From NCBI RefSeq assembly GCF_041381155.1, contig NC_091147.1, positions 10,872,837 to 10,936,836 of the forward strand: a stretch of 64,000 nucleotides of DNA, written 5' to 3'. Position numbers and translations under genes: made by a program. This DNA comes from Argopecten irradians (Eukaryota > Mollusca > Bivalvia > Pectinida > Pectinidae). Numbering within the stretch: position 1 is the first letter of the stretch; the number at the start of each line of letters is the position of its first letter. Positions 24,472 to 37,184 of the stretch are shown here, one piece after another. The notes below the pieces were generated by a model. It searched no databases and was not told the DNA's origin. It saw nothing but the letters and a program-made list of their open reading frames with translations.

Positions 24472-25064
24472 GTAAGTATAATACGTCACGTGTTGTTAGT
24501 AACCAACTGATTGTCATAATGTCTCATATTTTAGCTTTTAACGATATTTACATTATCATTTACAACAATATAATTTCTCTGTGGATAGATAGCGATGTCA
24601 TGCAGTTAACCAATGTATTTAAATGTAAGTGGTGTGCACAGGGACCTGGCACGAATTTTTTTTAACCAATAGTATATATATGTATATTATAGTATCAAGG
24701 GTATGAACTCGGCGGTCGAGAAAAACGGACCTATTTTTTTAAAACCGTGATTATTTTAATAAATGGGTTCTATACAACATTGACGGATATCTTACCTTAA
24801 AGAGAAATAATTAATCTTTCCATTGAGTGCTTGATGAACAAAATTGGCCAAGTATTGACGAAGTTATGGCTTGATGAATCGGGAAATTTACGAAAAATAT
24901 GCTAGGTAGACATTTCCCTGTCCGGTCGAAATGTCGTCTCGGCTCTAATGGGTACCTCAAAAACCAAGCCAAAATCACAAAATCTACGCTTGTGGTGGTA
25001 AACAGTACCCATAACTGTGTTCATCCACAATCTCCTTTGGAGGTGTCATGACCCGTACTTTGTA

Positions 25065-25283
25065 GAAACTCCATTTAAACATCGTGTAGCTCACTTACTT
25101 TAACCGTCACCGCCATGTTCATTTTTCTCTCGGAACGCTTCTCGACTTTACATATCGTGACTACATTATGCAAATTATGTTATGTTGTGCTTGTGGGTAA
25201 ACTCGAGAAGCGTTCCGAAGAACAAATGAACATGGTGGTGACGGTTAAAGTAAGTGAGCTACACGATGTTTAAATGGAGTTTC
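25065..25283. repeat. Foldback repeat with ~80-bp arms
   Basis: The left arm starts GAAACTCCATTTAAACATCG and the right arm ends with its reverse complement. The arms also share GAACATG and CGGAACGCTTCTCGA words in inverted order, with a ~50-nt centre. It is probably a foldback/MITE element in intron 1 of MYND gene 1. Confidence 0.8.
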
Positions 25284-25284
25284 G

Positions 25285-25527
25285 CGCTCAGCATTAAGGG
25301 AATAGGGCAACCGGCTCGCCCATCGTTAGTATAATATGACCGATTGCGTGTGTTGCTTGGTGTCTCCAGTGACATGCTTCAGTAATATACAATACAGCAC
25401 TTAAAAAGGGCAAGAGTTCAGACTATTCCGCAGTTTCCCAAACACACACCATGAACAGGGCAGGCCGTCCTTACATGACCATGGCTGCTAATAGGACGTT
25501 GCTTCATTCAAACAAACAAGTATTTTG
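25285..25527 (+). mobile_element. SINE-like repeat, copy a
   Basis: It shares a core with 30290-30540 (GTGTGTTGCTTGGTGTCT, AAAAAGGGCAA, GCAGTTTCCC) and a 3' word with 48515-48600 (CGTCCTTA-ATGACC-TGGCT). It ends in CAAACAAACAAG, a simple-repeat tail as in SINEs. It has no coding potential. The family name is not determined. Confidence 0.55.
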
Positions 25528-25686
25528 AATTATATTTCCATGATATGTACTGATGTACCAATGACATGTGTATGTTTTGATTGTTATAACGACTTTAAAA
25601 TCATATTACTATATATATCCGGTCTCAGTCAATATTTACCGGTGTATTTACTGGTAAAAACTTGATATGATAATTGAAGATATTTT

Positions 25687-26214
25687 CATTTCAACAAATT
25701 TTATTGACAAAGATGTTACAGGTCAAATGGATTAAATAACAGGCAAAGCCTATATAAATTCTCTCCAATGGTGGCAAAAGTAATAGTTTAAACTTACATC
25801 AATTATAGATTTTATATTTAAGTTTTGAAATGAAATTTTACAACAGATAAAGGGAGATAACTCTTTTGCATACTCCATTCACATAACACACATAATACAA
25901 ATACAGCTATTATTTTAATACAAGAACATGTTATATTACTAATTAGACCAAATGTTACTCAGATATTGACAAACAATGACCAACAGTCCATGTGTATATA
26001 TATACACTTGTCATTGCTCTCAATACTGTTAAATTTCCTGCAAATAATTGAAAATATACATGTATATTCTTTTAGTAAGATAAGTGTATGCTGTATATAG
26101 AATAAAACAAAGTAACCGTATTAAAACAACCATGCTCAACAAAATACTCCAAGTATATCTTTATCAGAGGATAATTAGAGTAGAATTTATACAACGTTAT
26201 TCAAATGTTGTTGG

Positions 26215-26247
<33 letters not shown>

Positions 26248-28327
26248 AATCTTAAAATTTCAAAAGCTTATTTCAAAAACTTATGTCAAAAACTTATGTC
26301 ATGGCTAATTTAAATCATATAGAGATTAAAACGTCTAGATTTACCTATATATAGGTGAACATCGTGAAGTAACTGTCTGTTTATAGTTTTATCACAGTCA
26401 GGACAGCCTTGAAGAAGAATATTGATATCAATATGGTTATGATTTGCATAACTACTAATGGAGGTGAACAGGGAAAGTCTATGTTGGTCATATAAAGGAC
26501 ATTCGAGAAAATAGTGGGATATAGTTTCATTTTCAAAAGAACAAGCACAAGATGTATCATCAGATAGATGGTCAGTATATAGGTGGGAATTAAGATTACT
26601 ACACAAATTTCTAAGTTGACAAAGAATAATATTAGCTCTTCTATCACCTTCTGTTTTAAAAATTTTGGTCGATTCAATTACAACTGGAACATCTTTATTA
26701 AGTTGGTGTTTAAAGGCTGAGAGAGAAGGAGAGTTAAAGAGATTGTTATCAGAAGTGTTTATAGTGCGACACATTAGTGGGATGAAACTATCAAAATAAT
26801 TATTAGTTCTGCATATTGGTGGATTAAATATTCTTGTTTGTCTGAGAGCATAGCCATTATTGTTTTGATTGTTAATGTTATTGAAAGGATTTAGGATATC
26901 TTGTAAGTATTGTGGTGATAGGCCATGCATTATTTTGTACATCATTATTAGTTTGTGTTTGTGTCTTCTTACTGATAGTGTTTCCCATCCAAGTTCTGTA
27001 TTTTTATTGTGAGATATTCCAGACCTAAGTCCTGTAATAATTCTGGCTGCTTCTAATTGGACAGATTCTAAAAGGTCTTTTGATTATTGCGTGCAATTAT
27101 CCCATATTATATCTGCGTATTCTAAGATTGGCCTAATAAATGCTGTGTAAATTTTAATTAATGACTGACGATTTACTTTATTTTTAATGTAACGAAGAAT
27201 GTTTAATCTACTGTATGCTTTTTCATATATGTTAAGGATATGTTGTTTCCATGATGCATCGTCCTTTAGTGTAAGCCCTAAGTGTTTGTGTTCAGATGTG
27301 TCAGTAATTTGATTGTTTTGGAAGTTTATTGGGGGGCTGTTTTTGTTATGTTTTCTGGAAAATAGTACTGATTTAGTTTTGTTAGGGTTAAATTTGATGT
27401 CCCATGTTTTTGCCCATTCACTAATGTTAGAGAGGTCAGTTGTTAGTGCTTGAGCTGCTTGTGCTGGGTTTTCATCTATAATTACGTACAAGGAGGTGTG
27501 TCATCTGCAAAAAGTTTGATATTAGTTGAAAGATTATCAGTGATATCGTTGATGTAGAGGAGGAAAAGAAGAGGCCCGAGTACTGATCCCTGGGGTACCC
27601 CAGCATTTACAACCTTGAACTGTGAATAGTAGCCTTCTGTGGTCACTCTTTGTAATCTATCAGATAGGTAATTGTCGAACCATAGAAGTAAATTTCCATT
27701 TATTCCATACATCTGGAGTTTATGTAAAAGACCTTTATGCCATACTCTGTCAAAAGCTTTACTTATATCACAAAAAATAAATCGAAGTTCCTTACCCTGG
27801 TCCATATTGCTAACAATTTCATTATAAATAAACAATAGTTGATTAACAGTGGAATCACCTGGTATGAAGCCAGACTGATGCTTAGATAATATAGAGTTGT
27901 CCATTAGATAGTTGTAGAGATATTTAAATACTATTTTTTCCATTATTTTACTGAAACAAGAGGTTATCGAGATAGGTCTATAATTTTGAACATCATTAGA
28001 TGACCCATTCCCTTTATATATAGCATTTACATTTGATTGTTTCCAACTAATTGGAATTATTCCTGAATCCAGAGTTTTATTAAATAGAAGACTGAGAGGG
28101 AGAATAAGTGAGTTACACAAATGTTTTACTATTTTAGGAACTATACCGTCTGGTCCAGGGGGTTTATTTACATTAAGATTACTAATTTGGTCAGATACAT
28201 CTTGTTGAGTGATTTGAATATTAGTAAGTGAGTAAGGTATATAGGGCTGTGCTAACTGAGGTAATTCAAGGTTTGGTGAAGATGTAGAAATATAACTAAA
28301 ATGATTATTCAGGATTTCTGCTTTATC
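25687..28327 (-). mobile_element. 5'-truncated CR1/Jockey-type LINE with 14-bp target-site duplication
   Basis: The direct repeat ATTGAAGATATTTT lies at 25673-25686 and 28328-28341 and brackets the insertion. On the - strand the element starts in the reverse transcriptase N-terminal part (KAEILNNHF, then NKPPGPDGI). It continues through NYRPIS, SGFIPGDSTVNQLL, the FCDISKAFDRVWH block, GVPQGSVLGPLLFLLYINDI and the catalytic LFADD. A thumb/C-terminal region with a Cys/His cluster (ETISHYFLECPLY) ends at 26310. A ~600-bp 3' UTR with an internal A-run ends near CAATAAAATTTG. There is a one-base frameshift just after FADD (near 27490) and an in-frame TAA after WDNCTQ (27084), so it is dead. It lies antisense in intron 1 of MYND gene 1. 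Confidence 0.88.
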
Positions 28328-28542
28328 ATTGAAGATATTTTACTCGTTAAATATTATAAATACACCAAGGACCCAAACAATCGGTAGATATATTTTCATT
28401 TTTCTTTCCTTTTTCGTAATGTACGCGAAATCCATAAAGGAATCATTCAACATGAAAATGTAAAAGCGCAACTGTATCATACTCTAACCATGTGATTAAC
28501 TCGATCTAAGTCAAGACATATTTATCGTTTCAGGTTTAAAAA

Positions 28543-30867
28543 ATGGAGAATGAATGTGGATATTGCGGTAAGAAACCATTAAGTCTCCGGCGTTGTTCGG
28601 CATGTAAGGAAGTGTACTATTGTTCCCCAGTGTGTCAGCGATTGGACTGGAAAGGTCAACACAAGGTCAAATGTGAAGAAATACAATATCGCAGAAAGTT
28701 AGAGTATGTAAACGTATCAGATGACACTCCTTTTGTTCCAAAAAGAGAAAATAAAGGAGGAACTGTATTATACCCTACCAAGTCAATAGGTGGAAACGCG
28801 CAGGAAGTGTACATTGAACAAGAGAGACAGGCAGGTCGACACAATTTATATGCTTTGAGTGATATGGTATCGGGTCATTTGAATTTCTTTGCGGACATGG
28901 AGGGAGGAAAGAATAAAACACAACACAAAACATGTACTGTATGTGGGAAATTAGGCGCGGAAGTTAAGACTTGTGCTCGATGCAAAATGGTAGATTATTG
29001 TTCGAAAAATTGTCAAAAGAAAGACAGGAAAAAACACAAATTAGAATGTAAAGAGGCGAAAGAGGAAGATGTTAAAACAAAACCTAAAGGCGGATTCGGG
29101 CAGGAAACTAATGCTTCAGCGAAATCGACAAATGCCAATAGAGATACAAGTTCTCGTATACATTCCAAACCGACTGTGAGAGATCTTTCTGTCCGTCTAT
29201 ACGCTAAACCAGTGGCGATGGACAAGGCCAAGAGTCTGGCATGGAAGGCTTTCCCTGGGTGTAACATATTGGACTTTATCAGGGAGATTCCACCGGAACT
29301 GTTCGGTATGAGGCCACGCAGTACCTCTAACGGGGTCGTAGGATTTATATCACGGTTTCATGAGTATATTTTTCGACACTGCATTTTCCTACAGGTAACT
29401 TACCTTTTGTATTGACTAGGATATAAAAAACTATTATAATACTGTTAACCAACTTTCTTTCGGGGCTACAAAATTTCGCGATTTCTATTTCGAAACAAGT
29501 TCGCGAAGATTAATATTCGCGGTTTTTAAAATTAAATGAAAAATGGAGTACGAGTGAAATTACTTGGATCTCAAAATTCGCGAAATTACATCGCACGCGA
29601 AAGAAATTTGGTTTAAAGTATGTGTTCATTAAACCATGTTGCAAGCCATAGCCAAAACAAAAAATATATATTGCTACCTTTTAAACCGCATTTTTGTTTA
29701 AAATTCGATAAGTAATAATAACCCATCCTGTCTAAAGCATACAGCAGTATGCAATGATTAAATACAACATTTATTTTACCTTGGAAAATTCTATATTTAT
29801 TCCATGCACTTAAATTGGGGCTCCATTTTAACATCTCAATACTCACCTGTCTTGACATGTCCTATTACATTATAAAACATGGTTGGTCACAGTTTACATT
29901 GACGATATGGCGAAGGATGAGTGGTTATCTTGTTCCGACATCTTATCACTTGCTTTCCTCTTTTAGGTACTGAGTTTGACATTCTCTTGAGCAGCTATTA
30001 TCATAACTGGCTGTGGACATGAAACAAATGAACTTAAACCTTAGTACGAATGTATTATAAATTAGCACATATAATTGTTTGGTATTTTTTTTTACTAGTA
30101 GATACAATGTATACTCAAGAGAAACTGGTTTGATGATATCAGTCACTGTTATTTGATACAGATTTTATGGATGTCACGTGATGGTATAATCTCTTACTCC
30201 GTCTTTATATATTACATATGTCATGTGAAGGTATAATCTATCACTCAGTCTTTATATATTACAAAGTTGTCGCCTCTGCGGGTAAGTTTCGCCTGTTGTA
30301 TAATGTGAACGGGTGGGGTGTGTTGCTTGGTGTCTTCGGCAACATTCTTAAGGGATGTAGCTATAAAAAGGGCAAAAGAGTTTATACTGCAGTTTCCCCA
30401 AACACGCACCTTGTACTTCACACACACGAGCTAACGTGTCATTCTCTGAAAAGTATGGCGTCACGCTCACCAGCACCTGACATAATAATCAATACCTACG
30501 TATATCCGCAACGGTAGCTACATGTAAGTCTGTAATATGGAAATACTGGGTACAGAATAGGAGTTATCGCAATAATTGTGTCGAAAGTTTTGGTTACTTG
30601 TCGAAATTAAAATAGACCACTAACTATCTACCATATCCGTTATATGTATACTCTACTTTTTTTTATTATTCACAGGACAAAGATGGCGATGAGGTATATG
30701 TTGCCTTCTACTTCGAGCGTGACGACCCCAGTCCGTATTTCCAGTGGGAGGACGTTGTTCCGGGACGGTACATCTGTATAGAAGATCCGTATATCCATCC
30801 CTTTAGGGACGAATCTGTGGGGATCCCAGTAGACAGTCCGTCTTCCGTTCGGGTGTTCTCTATTTAA
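28543..30867 (+). CDS. Double MYND zinc-finger protein, gene 1 (347 aa, 2 coding exons)
   Basis: Coding exons are 28543-29394 and 30676-30867, joined in phase 0 (CTACAG/GTAACT donor, TTCACAG acceptor). The product is 347 residues. MYND finger 1 uses C5, C8, C18, C21, C27, C31, H40 and C44. Finger 2 uses C131, C134, C144, C147, C153, C157, H165 and C169. A basic Lys/Ser-rich linker follows, then a conserved C-terminal region (LAWKAFPGCNILDFIREIP, GVVGFISRFHEYI) and the exon 2 module (WEDVVPGRYICI..PYI). MYND fingers bind proline-rich peptides in partner proteins. No SET or other catalytic domain is present. The C-terminal module is unfamiliar to me but is shared with gene 2. An upstream untranslated exon is likely, because an acceptor (TTTCAG) lies 10 bases before the ATG. 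The upstream ISRE-like array suggests immune-type induction. The exon join is confident; the function is not known. Confidence 0.85.
29455..29615. repeat. TTCGCG-rich dispersed repeat in intron 2 of MYND gene 1
   Basis: Recurring words such as AATTTCGCGATT, GTTCGCGAAGA, ATTCGCGG and ATTCGCGAAATT stand out against the AT-rich intron. A shorter related stretch is at 46125-46150. It is non-coding and of unknown family. Confidence 0.4.
30290..30540 (+). mobile_element. SINE-like repeat, copy b
   Basis: It shares GGTGTGTTGCTTGGTGTCT, ATAAAAAGGGCAA and GCAGTTTCCCCAAACAC with copy a. Its 3' part (ACATAATAATC..TAC, GTCTGTAATATG) also resembles 35215-35270 upstream of MYND gene 2. It lies in the intron between the two coding exons of MYND gene 1. 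Confidence 0.5.
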
Positions 30868-30974
30868 CAATGGCACTTTCAGTTTTGATTTTGTATGCCG
30901 TTCAGTTGTACAACTTGTTATTCGATTAGCCATGTGTAAGTAATGCTACTGTAGAAGAACAGGAAAAATACACA

Positions 30975-31055
30975 TTCCTGTCGAGTGCCCCGACTAGGAA
31001 TCGAACCTGGGTCTCCGGCGTGGAAATCTACGGCTCCACCGACTGAGCCTAAGAT
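30975..31055 (-). mobile_element. tRNA-derived SINE head / tRNA-like pseudogene
   Basis: On the - strand the sequence has an RNA polymerase III A-box-like TAGGCTCAGTCGGTGGAGC and a perfect B-box GGTTCGATTCC at tRNA-like spacing. The T arm is recognisable, and TCGGGGCAC follows where an acceptor strand would be. The 5' side does not pair with it, so this is not a functional tRNA. It is most simply a tRNA-derived SINE head just downstream of MYND gene 1. Confidence 0.65.
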
Positions 31056-32997
31056 AACACTATTTACAAACCACACCGACCCGCTCCTTTCACACAACGA
31101 AAGAACTCCAAATGCAACAAAACTCACAAGGGAAATCGGATTAGGACAACACATTTTTCTGAAATCTTCACAATATTAACTTCAGATAAGGAGACACCAT
31201 TTAAGAAATATGTTTGTGCACTCAAACTGGATGTGGATGAACTGTATTTGTTAATAATTGTATCTGTTACATTTTACCTACAAATTTGAGATTGTGATAT
31301 TTAATTATTTATGCTCTTGAGAAAATAATATACGTAGATCGACGACGAAAAAAAAACATGATTTTACACCATTTTGATTTAGAAAAAGGAACCCTGCTTA
31401 ACACCTCTACTGTGCAACATTAATTTCGGGGTCAAGTGGGAAAAGGTTCGCTAGGTGTGGAGCATATTCACGTTATCGTCTTGACGGATATACAACAATC
31501 GGAACACCTCGCCCACTTCTTCGAACATAGGCTCGGACTAACTGTATGGTGATCCGCCGGACAATGGCCAAATTACCGCTACCTGTAGGACCATATCGAT
31601 ATCATCGAGGGTTACCTCCCTTATGAAACATAAAGCGTTATTTCTGTCTGCTTCAAAGCTGTACCACAAAGAAGAACTTGAAACAAACTCCCTGATTTAT
31701 ACTATCTAAATTTGTGTTTTACAATACGTATGAGATATATTTATGAGAATGAACATGAATGCTCGAACAACAATCATCAGTCGAAAATATTTTCTTCTAA
31801 CTATGAAATGTTTTAGAAAATTCATCTAACGGTAACCTTTTATGAATGGAATATATGACTTAATACATTATACTTCCTTGAAGAAGGTTCATAAATTGTA
31901 CCTCAGTTCGCGCGTTATTTAAACCATTAAAAATACTTTATCGCTGACCAATGGTATTTTTTCTATTGTATAAAAAAACAGGAGCGGACGAATCAAGGTT
32001 TTTTTCCAGTTACAAAAGTTACTTACTTAACACCATTACCGTCATTGAAAAGTTTTAGCTTCTTATTTTACTTCAAAATAAAAAATGTCAGAAATAATTG
32101 ATTGCTTTCCAAAAAAGTCCATAGCACTATGTCCTATATGGAATAAAGTATTGATTACGCGTGTACCATTTAGCAAAATATACTATTTTACATATTTTTT
32201 GTGTTAATTAGACATACATTAAGGTGAGTGAACACCATTTTTTTTCAGATTTAAGTATCGTTAATTCTCTGTCGGCACTGGAGCATCTTAAAACATATTT
32301 GTACCGAAATATTCATTTATTTGTGTGGTTACCAATCAGATAAGGTACTGGTTTTTTTCATATGAAAACGATATAGACGATAATCTAATTTGTTTACATG
32401 CTTCATCCGTGATTTCGGTCGCGTGGCATCATCAGTTCAATAAATATATCATTAAAAAATTAATTCTCCATAGCTATAAATTTTATTCCGCAAATAAGAA
32501 CAGAAAATGATATATAAATACAATGTATATATATATACACACACGTGAAGATTTACAATCTAGGAAACTTTATCGTAATTATTACAAACTCCTTTTCTGA
32601 TTTCACTTATCAGTCATTATAATCATAAATGTACAAACAAATTTACTTATACTGCAGCTATTAATATACCGCTAATTTCATTAATTTGTAATCATGGTTT
32701 TAAAGAATTTCATAGAATATACATAACCTTTTGAATGATATTCTCAATAATCATTTTAAGAATTATTAAAGATAAAACAATTACATATTACAAGACATTC
32801 ACTTTTAACAAAAATGGTGATGTCCATTAAAAACACATTTTGAGTCCGATATCGCTGTTTAAAGTAGCAATACATAACGCATTCCTAGCATCAAAGTATC
32901 ATAAAGACGCTAATTGATTACCACTTCGTGTTTAGTTTTAGTTTTGTGTGACTAAGTCATATTAAATCTAGAAATATACCTGTCTCTCCTATCCCTA

Positions 32998-33063
32998 AGG
33001 CCCAATAGTCCGAAGGTCAGTTAGTCCTAATGCCCGTTAGTGCGAAGGTCCGATAGTCCGAGA
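32998..33063. repeat. Degenerate short tandem repeat (AGTCCGAAGGYCC words)
   Basis: Words of the form TAGTCCGAAGGTC and TAGTGCGAAGGTC recur four to five times at ~14-18 bp spacing. Confidence 0.65.
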
Positions 33064-34040
33064 ACAGATAATGTATTTGGAATTTATGCGAACACGGTAC
33101 TCAAAATAAGACAAAATTCTTTGTAGTAAACTTGCTAAGATATAAGTTACCCGGAAAATGATATTAAAAACGAAATGTAGTGAATTTTAAAAATTGCGAA
33201 AAAGAGCATAACCTTGAAATACGTAAACGTTTATGATGTTAAAAAGTGTGTACATGTACTTTTAAAATATTTTAAACAAACTTTTTATAGCATATTTTCT
33301 CTATCATTCCTCCTAGGGTAGATTTTCTAAAGCAACTTTGCGAAAATTTCATGAACTTGTTCACTGGATCCCCTCCAATGGGCGAAAATGATAACGAAAC
33401 ATTTATTATTATCATACTACCGCTAGATAAAATTCAATTCTAGACATTTAGATACATGTATATACTTTTTTATTACATAATTTGTTTACACCAATCTATA
33501 TATGAAGAAATATAATATTTTCGACTATTACACCGACCGTTCAATAAAACCTTGTTATATTGCACGGTTCGAAGATATATTGCACGCTTCCATGGAAACG
33601 TTATATTGCACGGTTCGAGATGTTATATCGCACGGCGTCAGGAACACCTGTTGTTGTCTAGTTTTGTGGAAAACTTCCGAGGAATTGCGAGTAACAGTGA
33701 GTTACGTTATTATGACGTCACAAAGGTTCACGCTCAATTTCGCGCTGGTTTTATAGATCTCGAATCAAGCACGTCATGTAGACGTTTACTGTACCGAGTA
33801 AAGGACGGACACGATGAATGTATTAGATCAAAAGGCTGCAAGCAGGTCTAATAATGTGATTACAGACAATAAGACATTCAAAGCGGAGTTACAACGTGAC
33901 GTTCGTGGGCTATACATCAATCTTCAATAGGATATTAAGGGTTTTTTCCGTACGGTACGGTGTTGGTGATTTTGTTAAGTGATTGTCGTATTCGTTTTAT
34001 AAAAAAAATATTCAACTGAAAAACTGGTGATTATGTAATA

Positions 34041-34220
34041 AAACAAATATTCCATGGTTACTGTGCTCTAGTTCATAATATTTACCCCTCGGTGATGGTA
34101 ATCAACAAATGTTATATTGCACTCGGCCTTTGGCCTCGTGCAATATAACATTTGTTGATTACCATCACCTCGGGTTAAATATTATAAACTAGAGCACAGT
34201 AACCCATGAAATATTTGTAT
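34041..34220. repeat. Foldback repeat, ~80-bp arms
   Basis: A near-complete palindrome centred near 34133 (CGGCCTTTGGCCTCG). The arms share GTTACTGTGCTCTAGTT, TGATGGTAATCAACAAATG and TTATATTGCAC in inverted order. GTTATATTGCACGGTTCG-type words also recur at 33555-33640, so both may belong to one foldback element. Confidence 0.85.
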
Positions 34221-35327
34221 AATATTGTATAACTTTGAAATATAGAACGTAAACGGTTGAAAAATGAATAAACAACAAAGCCGTAATACGTTTCTTGAAT
34301 TTTAATAGAAACAGTACCATTGTGAGTAATTATGTTACATTGACGACTCTAAATAACGGAACTGTTTCCCCTGGACCTTTTGAACCAAGGTCGACTGCTT
34401 GACCGTACACCGCCCAAAAGAGAGCGACTGAATCATTATCAAAATGAGGCAATTAATCAAATTCCTAGTTATGATTTATATACAAAATCAAAGAAACCGT
34501 CATCTATAATCCATGTACAGTAGATTTAGATGCAGTCGAGGAATAAATACCTCTTATCGCAAACTGTTTACATTGAAGCTGTTACCATGGGCGCCGCTAT
34601 ATTTTTCCGAAAGTAGTCCAAAATGGTTACTACTTACCTCCAGCCTAGTTTCGGAGAAAATGACGAGGTGATCCGATTGGGATATACAAGTCAGTAGGTG
34701 CAGCCGTTGCAGGATAAATAATTCGTTGTTGTTGTGTTCTTCTGTATATCAAGAAAATCGAACTGAGGCGATATCAAGAGAAAATCGAAGTGAGGCGATA
34801 TCAAGTTTCTATATGCATGCGATATTGGTCAAGTTATTCCTCAACACATGCCGTCCGGTATTCTGTACATGTATCATCAGTCCATGGGTGGCTATGACGA
34901 CAAAGATAGTAAGCCCAAGATAATCCATGGTTGTCATATAATGTTGTATTTGATAATATTAACGGTAAGCATACCATCGAGATTTACAAGACATGATTAA
35001 AAGTATATGACATTAACATTTCTTTAACTTCCTTTTGCTTTAGGGTTCATTATCGCGTCCAATGAACAACAAAGTTTTGTTTAGTATCGTATCGTCTCAG
35101 CATATTATAGAGATATCTGCCCTTGCTGGTAGGTATTGATTGTGACGTTATGTGTTTGCGATTGTAACGTAATACTTTTCGATGAAAAAGACGTGAACTG
35201 TGCTCACTAAATAACGACATAATAATCGATACATGCCCACAATGGAGCTAGCTCTGTAATATGCAAAGACGAATACGTTAGTAAGCGTGTACAAATATTA
35301 TATACTGTGCAGTATTATGCAACAGAA

Positions 35328-35356
35328 CGAAAACGAAACTGAAACTGAAAGAAACT
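35328..35356 (+). promoter_or_regulatory. ISRE-like array upstream of MYND gene 2
   Basis: The stretch reads CGAAAACGAAACTGAAACTG then AAAGAAACT: four to five GAAA cores at close to 6-bp spacing, as bound by interferon regulatory factors. It lies ~415 bp upstream of the predicted first-exon donor. It is the counterpart of the array at 24210-24226, although the surrounding promoter sequence has diverged. Confidence 0.6.
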
Positions 35357-35719
35357 ATCAGCACGTAGATATATTTTTCGGAAAAAACAGGGATGTGGTC
35401 TTACAGAATTTGCCATTGTTGTAATGATAAATAAATATTTATTTGTTTACATTGTCATTATATGTGCAGATAAGAGCTTAAACAATTGATATTTATCTTC
35501 ATATTTACGTAAATAATTATCACATCGATCTAGATATCATAGGAAACATATACAGGTTATTTATAACCACTTTCGATATATGCATGTATTGACATTTTGT
35601 ATATTTTTAGCTAACATGACATCGGAATTCCAGAAAACATTTTCTGTAAATAGAAAACCGACGTAGATAAGTCGATCTGAAATAATAAATAGTTGGTAGT
35701 CGTATTAGCTTATCATTGC

Positions 35720-35771
35720 ACCACAGATCGTTTCGGATAAACACATCTTGCATCTAGTTTACCAGTGAAGG
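35720..35771 (+). promoter_or_regulatory. Predicted untranslated first exon of MYND gene 2
   Basis: AGTGAAGGGTGAGTACA provides a good splice donor with the exon ending at 35771. The acceptor TTTACAG ends at 37176, eight bases before the ATG. The transcription start is not visible and 35720 is only a guess; an AATAATAAATA word lies ~80-95 bp before the donor. Confidence 0.4.
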
Positions 35772-36649
35772 GTGAGTACAATGTCATTATAATATACAGT
35801 TGAACACATGTGTGATAATTGTACTCTGGCGTGAGATTAAGTCTTCAGCTAGCTGCTAAAACTAATCATATGATTAAATGTAAGGTACATTGTATTTTGA
35901 GCAAAGTTAAGTTAGACAGTTATTTGTTACACTAGTTATTCAGAATAACACATAGCTGTCTAACTTTACTTTTGGCTGGGTATTTTGACAGCGTTGGTGA
36001 TAGACTTAATGTATATGCTTATGTTACGGTAGACTTATATATAATGAGTAATGACTATTCGACATCGTCATTTTACACGGTGAAAATTGGTGTACAAAAT
36101 TATAATAGTATGTCCTGTGTCTCCTTCGATTTTCGATTTTTTGAAATCGAACCAGTACTTAGTTGCTTCCTGGCCTGCCTCGTTGTTCCGTTGTCGATCT
36201 CCTTTTCATTTTCTTTGGCTCTACACAGATTGATGGTGTAATATTCAGGTTTATGGGTAAATAACATTTTTTACTCACCTCAATGTCATGGTTTGTTGAT
36301 TAGATAATAATGATAATAATGATATCAAGGAAGTATAAAATCAAGTATTACCTTGCCTTATTTCATTTGCTCATATATATTGATATGGAAGTCAGATTGT
36401 GGTAATTAATAACGCTATAATTGTTTTTCTTATTAGTTTTTATACTAAATCCGACTTTCTGATTGGCAGATTCTTTTTCGTCTTGTACTATGAAGAAAAA
36501 AATTGGAAATGCCGCGAAAACCCGGCATTATTGTAGCGTCACAATAGAGACGTCGACGTTGCGTATTGATTTAGAAAAAAAATATGCATTAGAAAATCAA
36601 TAGATTTGTACGGGTAAACGTATTTTGTGTTATCAAGTAGTCTGAAAAA

Positions 36650-36820
36650 TTAGTTATAAGCATTGATGCAGCTATTTTCAACCTCATCGGGTTATGAAAT
36701 AATTTGTTTTTGTAAATTTTTGTGAGACACGCTACGCGGATTCAAATAGTTCGCAAACAAAATTTCTTTCATACCCCGATGAAGTTAAAAAAATAGTGAC
36801 ATCAATGCTTAATCAATTCA
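36650..36820. repeat. Foldback repeat in intron 1 of MYND gene 2
   Basis: The arms AAGCATTGATG..CTATTTT..CCTCATCGGG and their inverted counterparts CCCCGATGAAG..AATAG..CATCAATGCTT surround a centre with ACACGCTACGCGG. It is imperfect and ~170 bp overall. Confidence 0.75.
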
Positions 36821-37184
36821 ATCATACAATATTTTCACAGTCTGTGTATCTGATTGGCTGAGTCCATTAACAAAATTACACTTTGATATTTGTGTTATAT
36901 CCCGGGAACATCGACACAAACTTCCGAAAAGTAATGATTGTTAATCGCCATTATTATTGAAAATGTATACCGTCAAAAGAAAAAAAGACACGAATAATGA
37001 CTAATTTGTGTCAATATTTATCTACTGGTTAGTGACAACACAAATTTTAGCAAAACGAAATACAAAACTTAAATAAAACGCCTACATGTGTAATAAATTC
37101 AAACTGAATATATTGATGAATGATAAGACCAAATCACCTATAATCAATACTTAGATTTACAATCTTACATTTACAGTTAAGACC

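Larger units (their letters stand above)
31200..35320. other. Intergenic region between the two MYND genes, no gene recognised
   Basis: AT-rich DNA with only short frames of no recognisable similarity. It contains a short tandem repeat (32998-33063), a stretch with repeated GTTATATTGCACGGTTCG words (33555-33640) and a foldback repeat (34041-34220). Confidence 0.6.

Noticed and set aside
30985-31060. A functional tRNA gene on the - strand
   Set aside because: The A- and B-box words are good, but the 5' acceptor strand does not pair with the 3' side. It is better explained as a tRNA-derived SINE or pseudogene.
33502-33851. Overlapping frames of 84 and 99 codons
   Set aside because: They lie over repeated GTTATATTGCACGGTTCG words beside a foldback element. 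The frames follow the repeat, not a gene.
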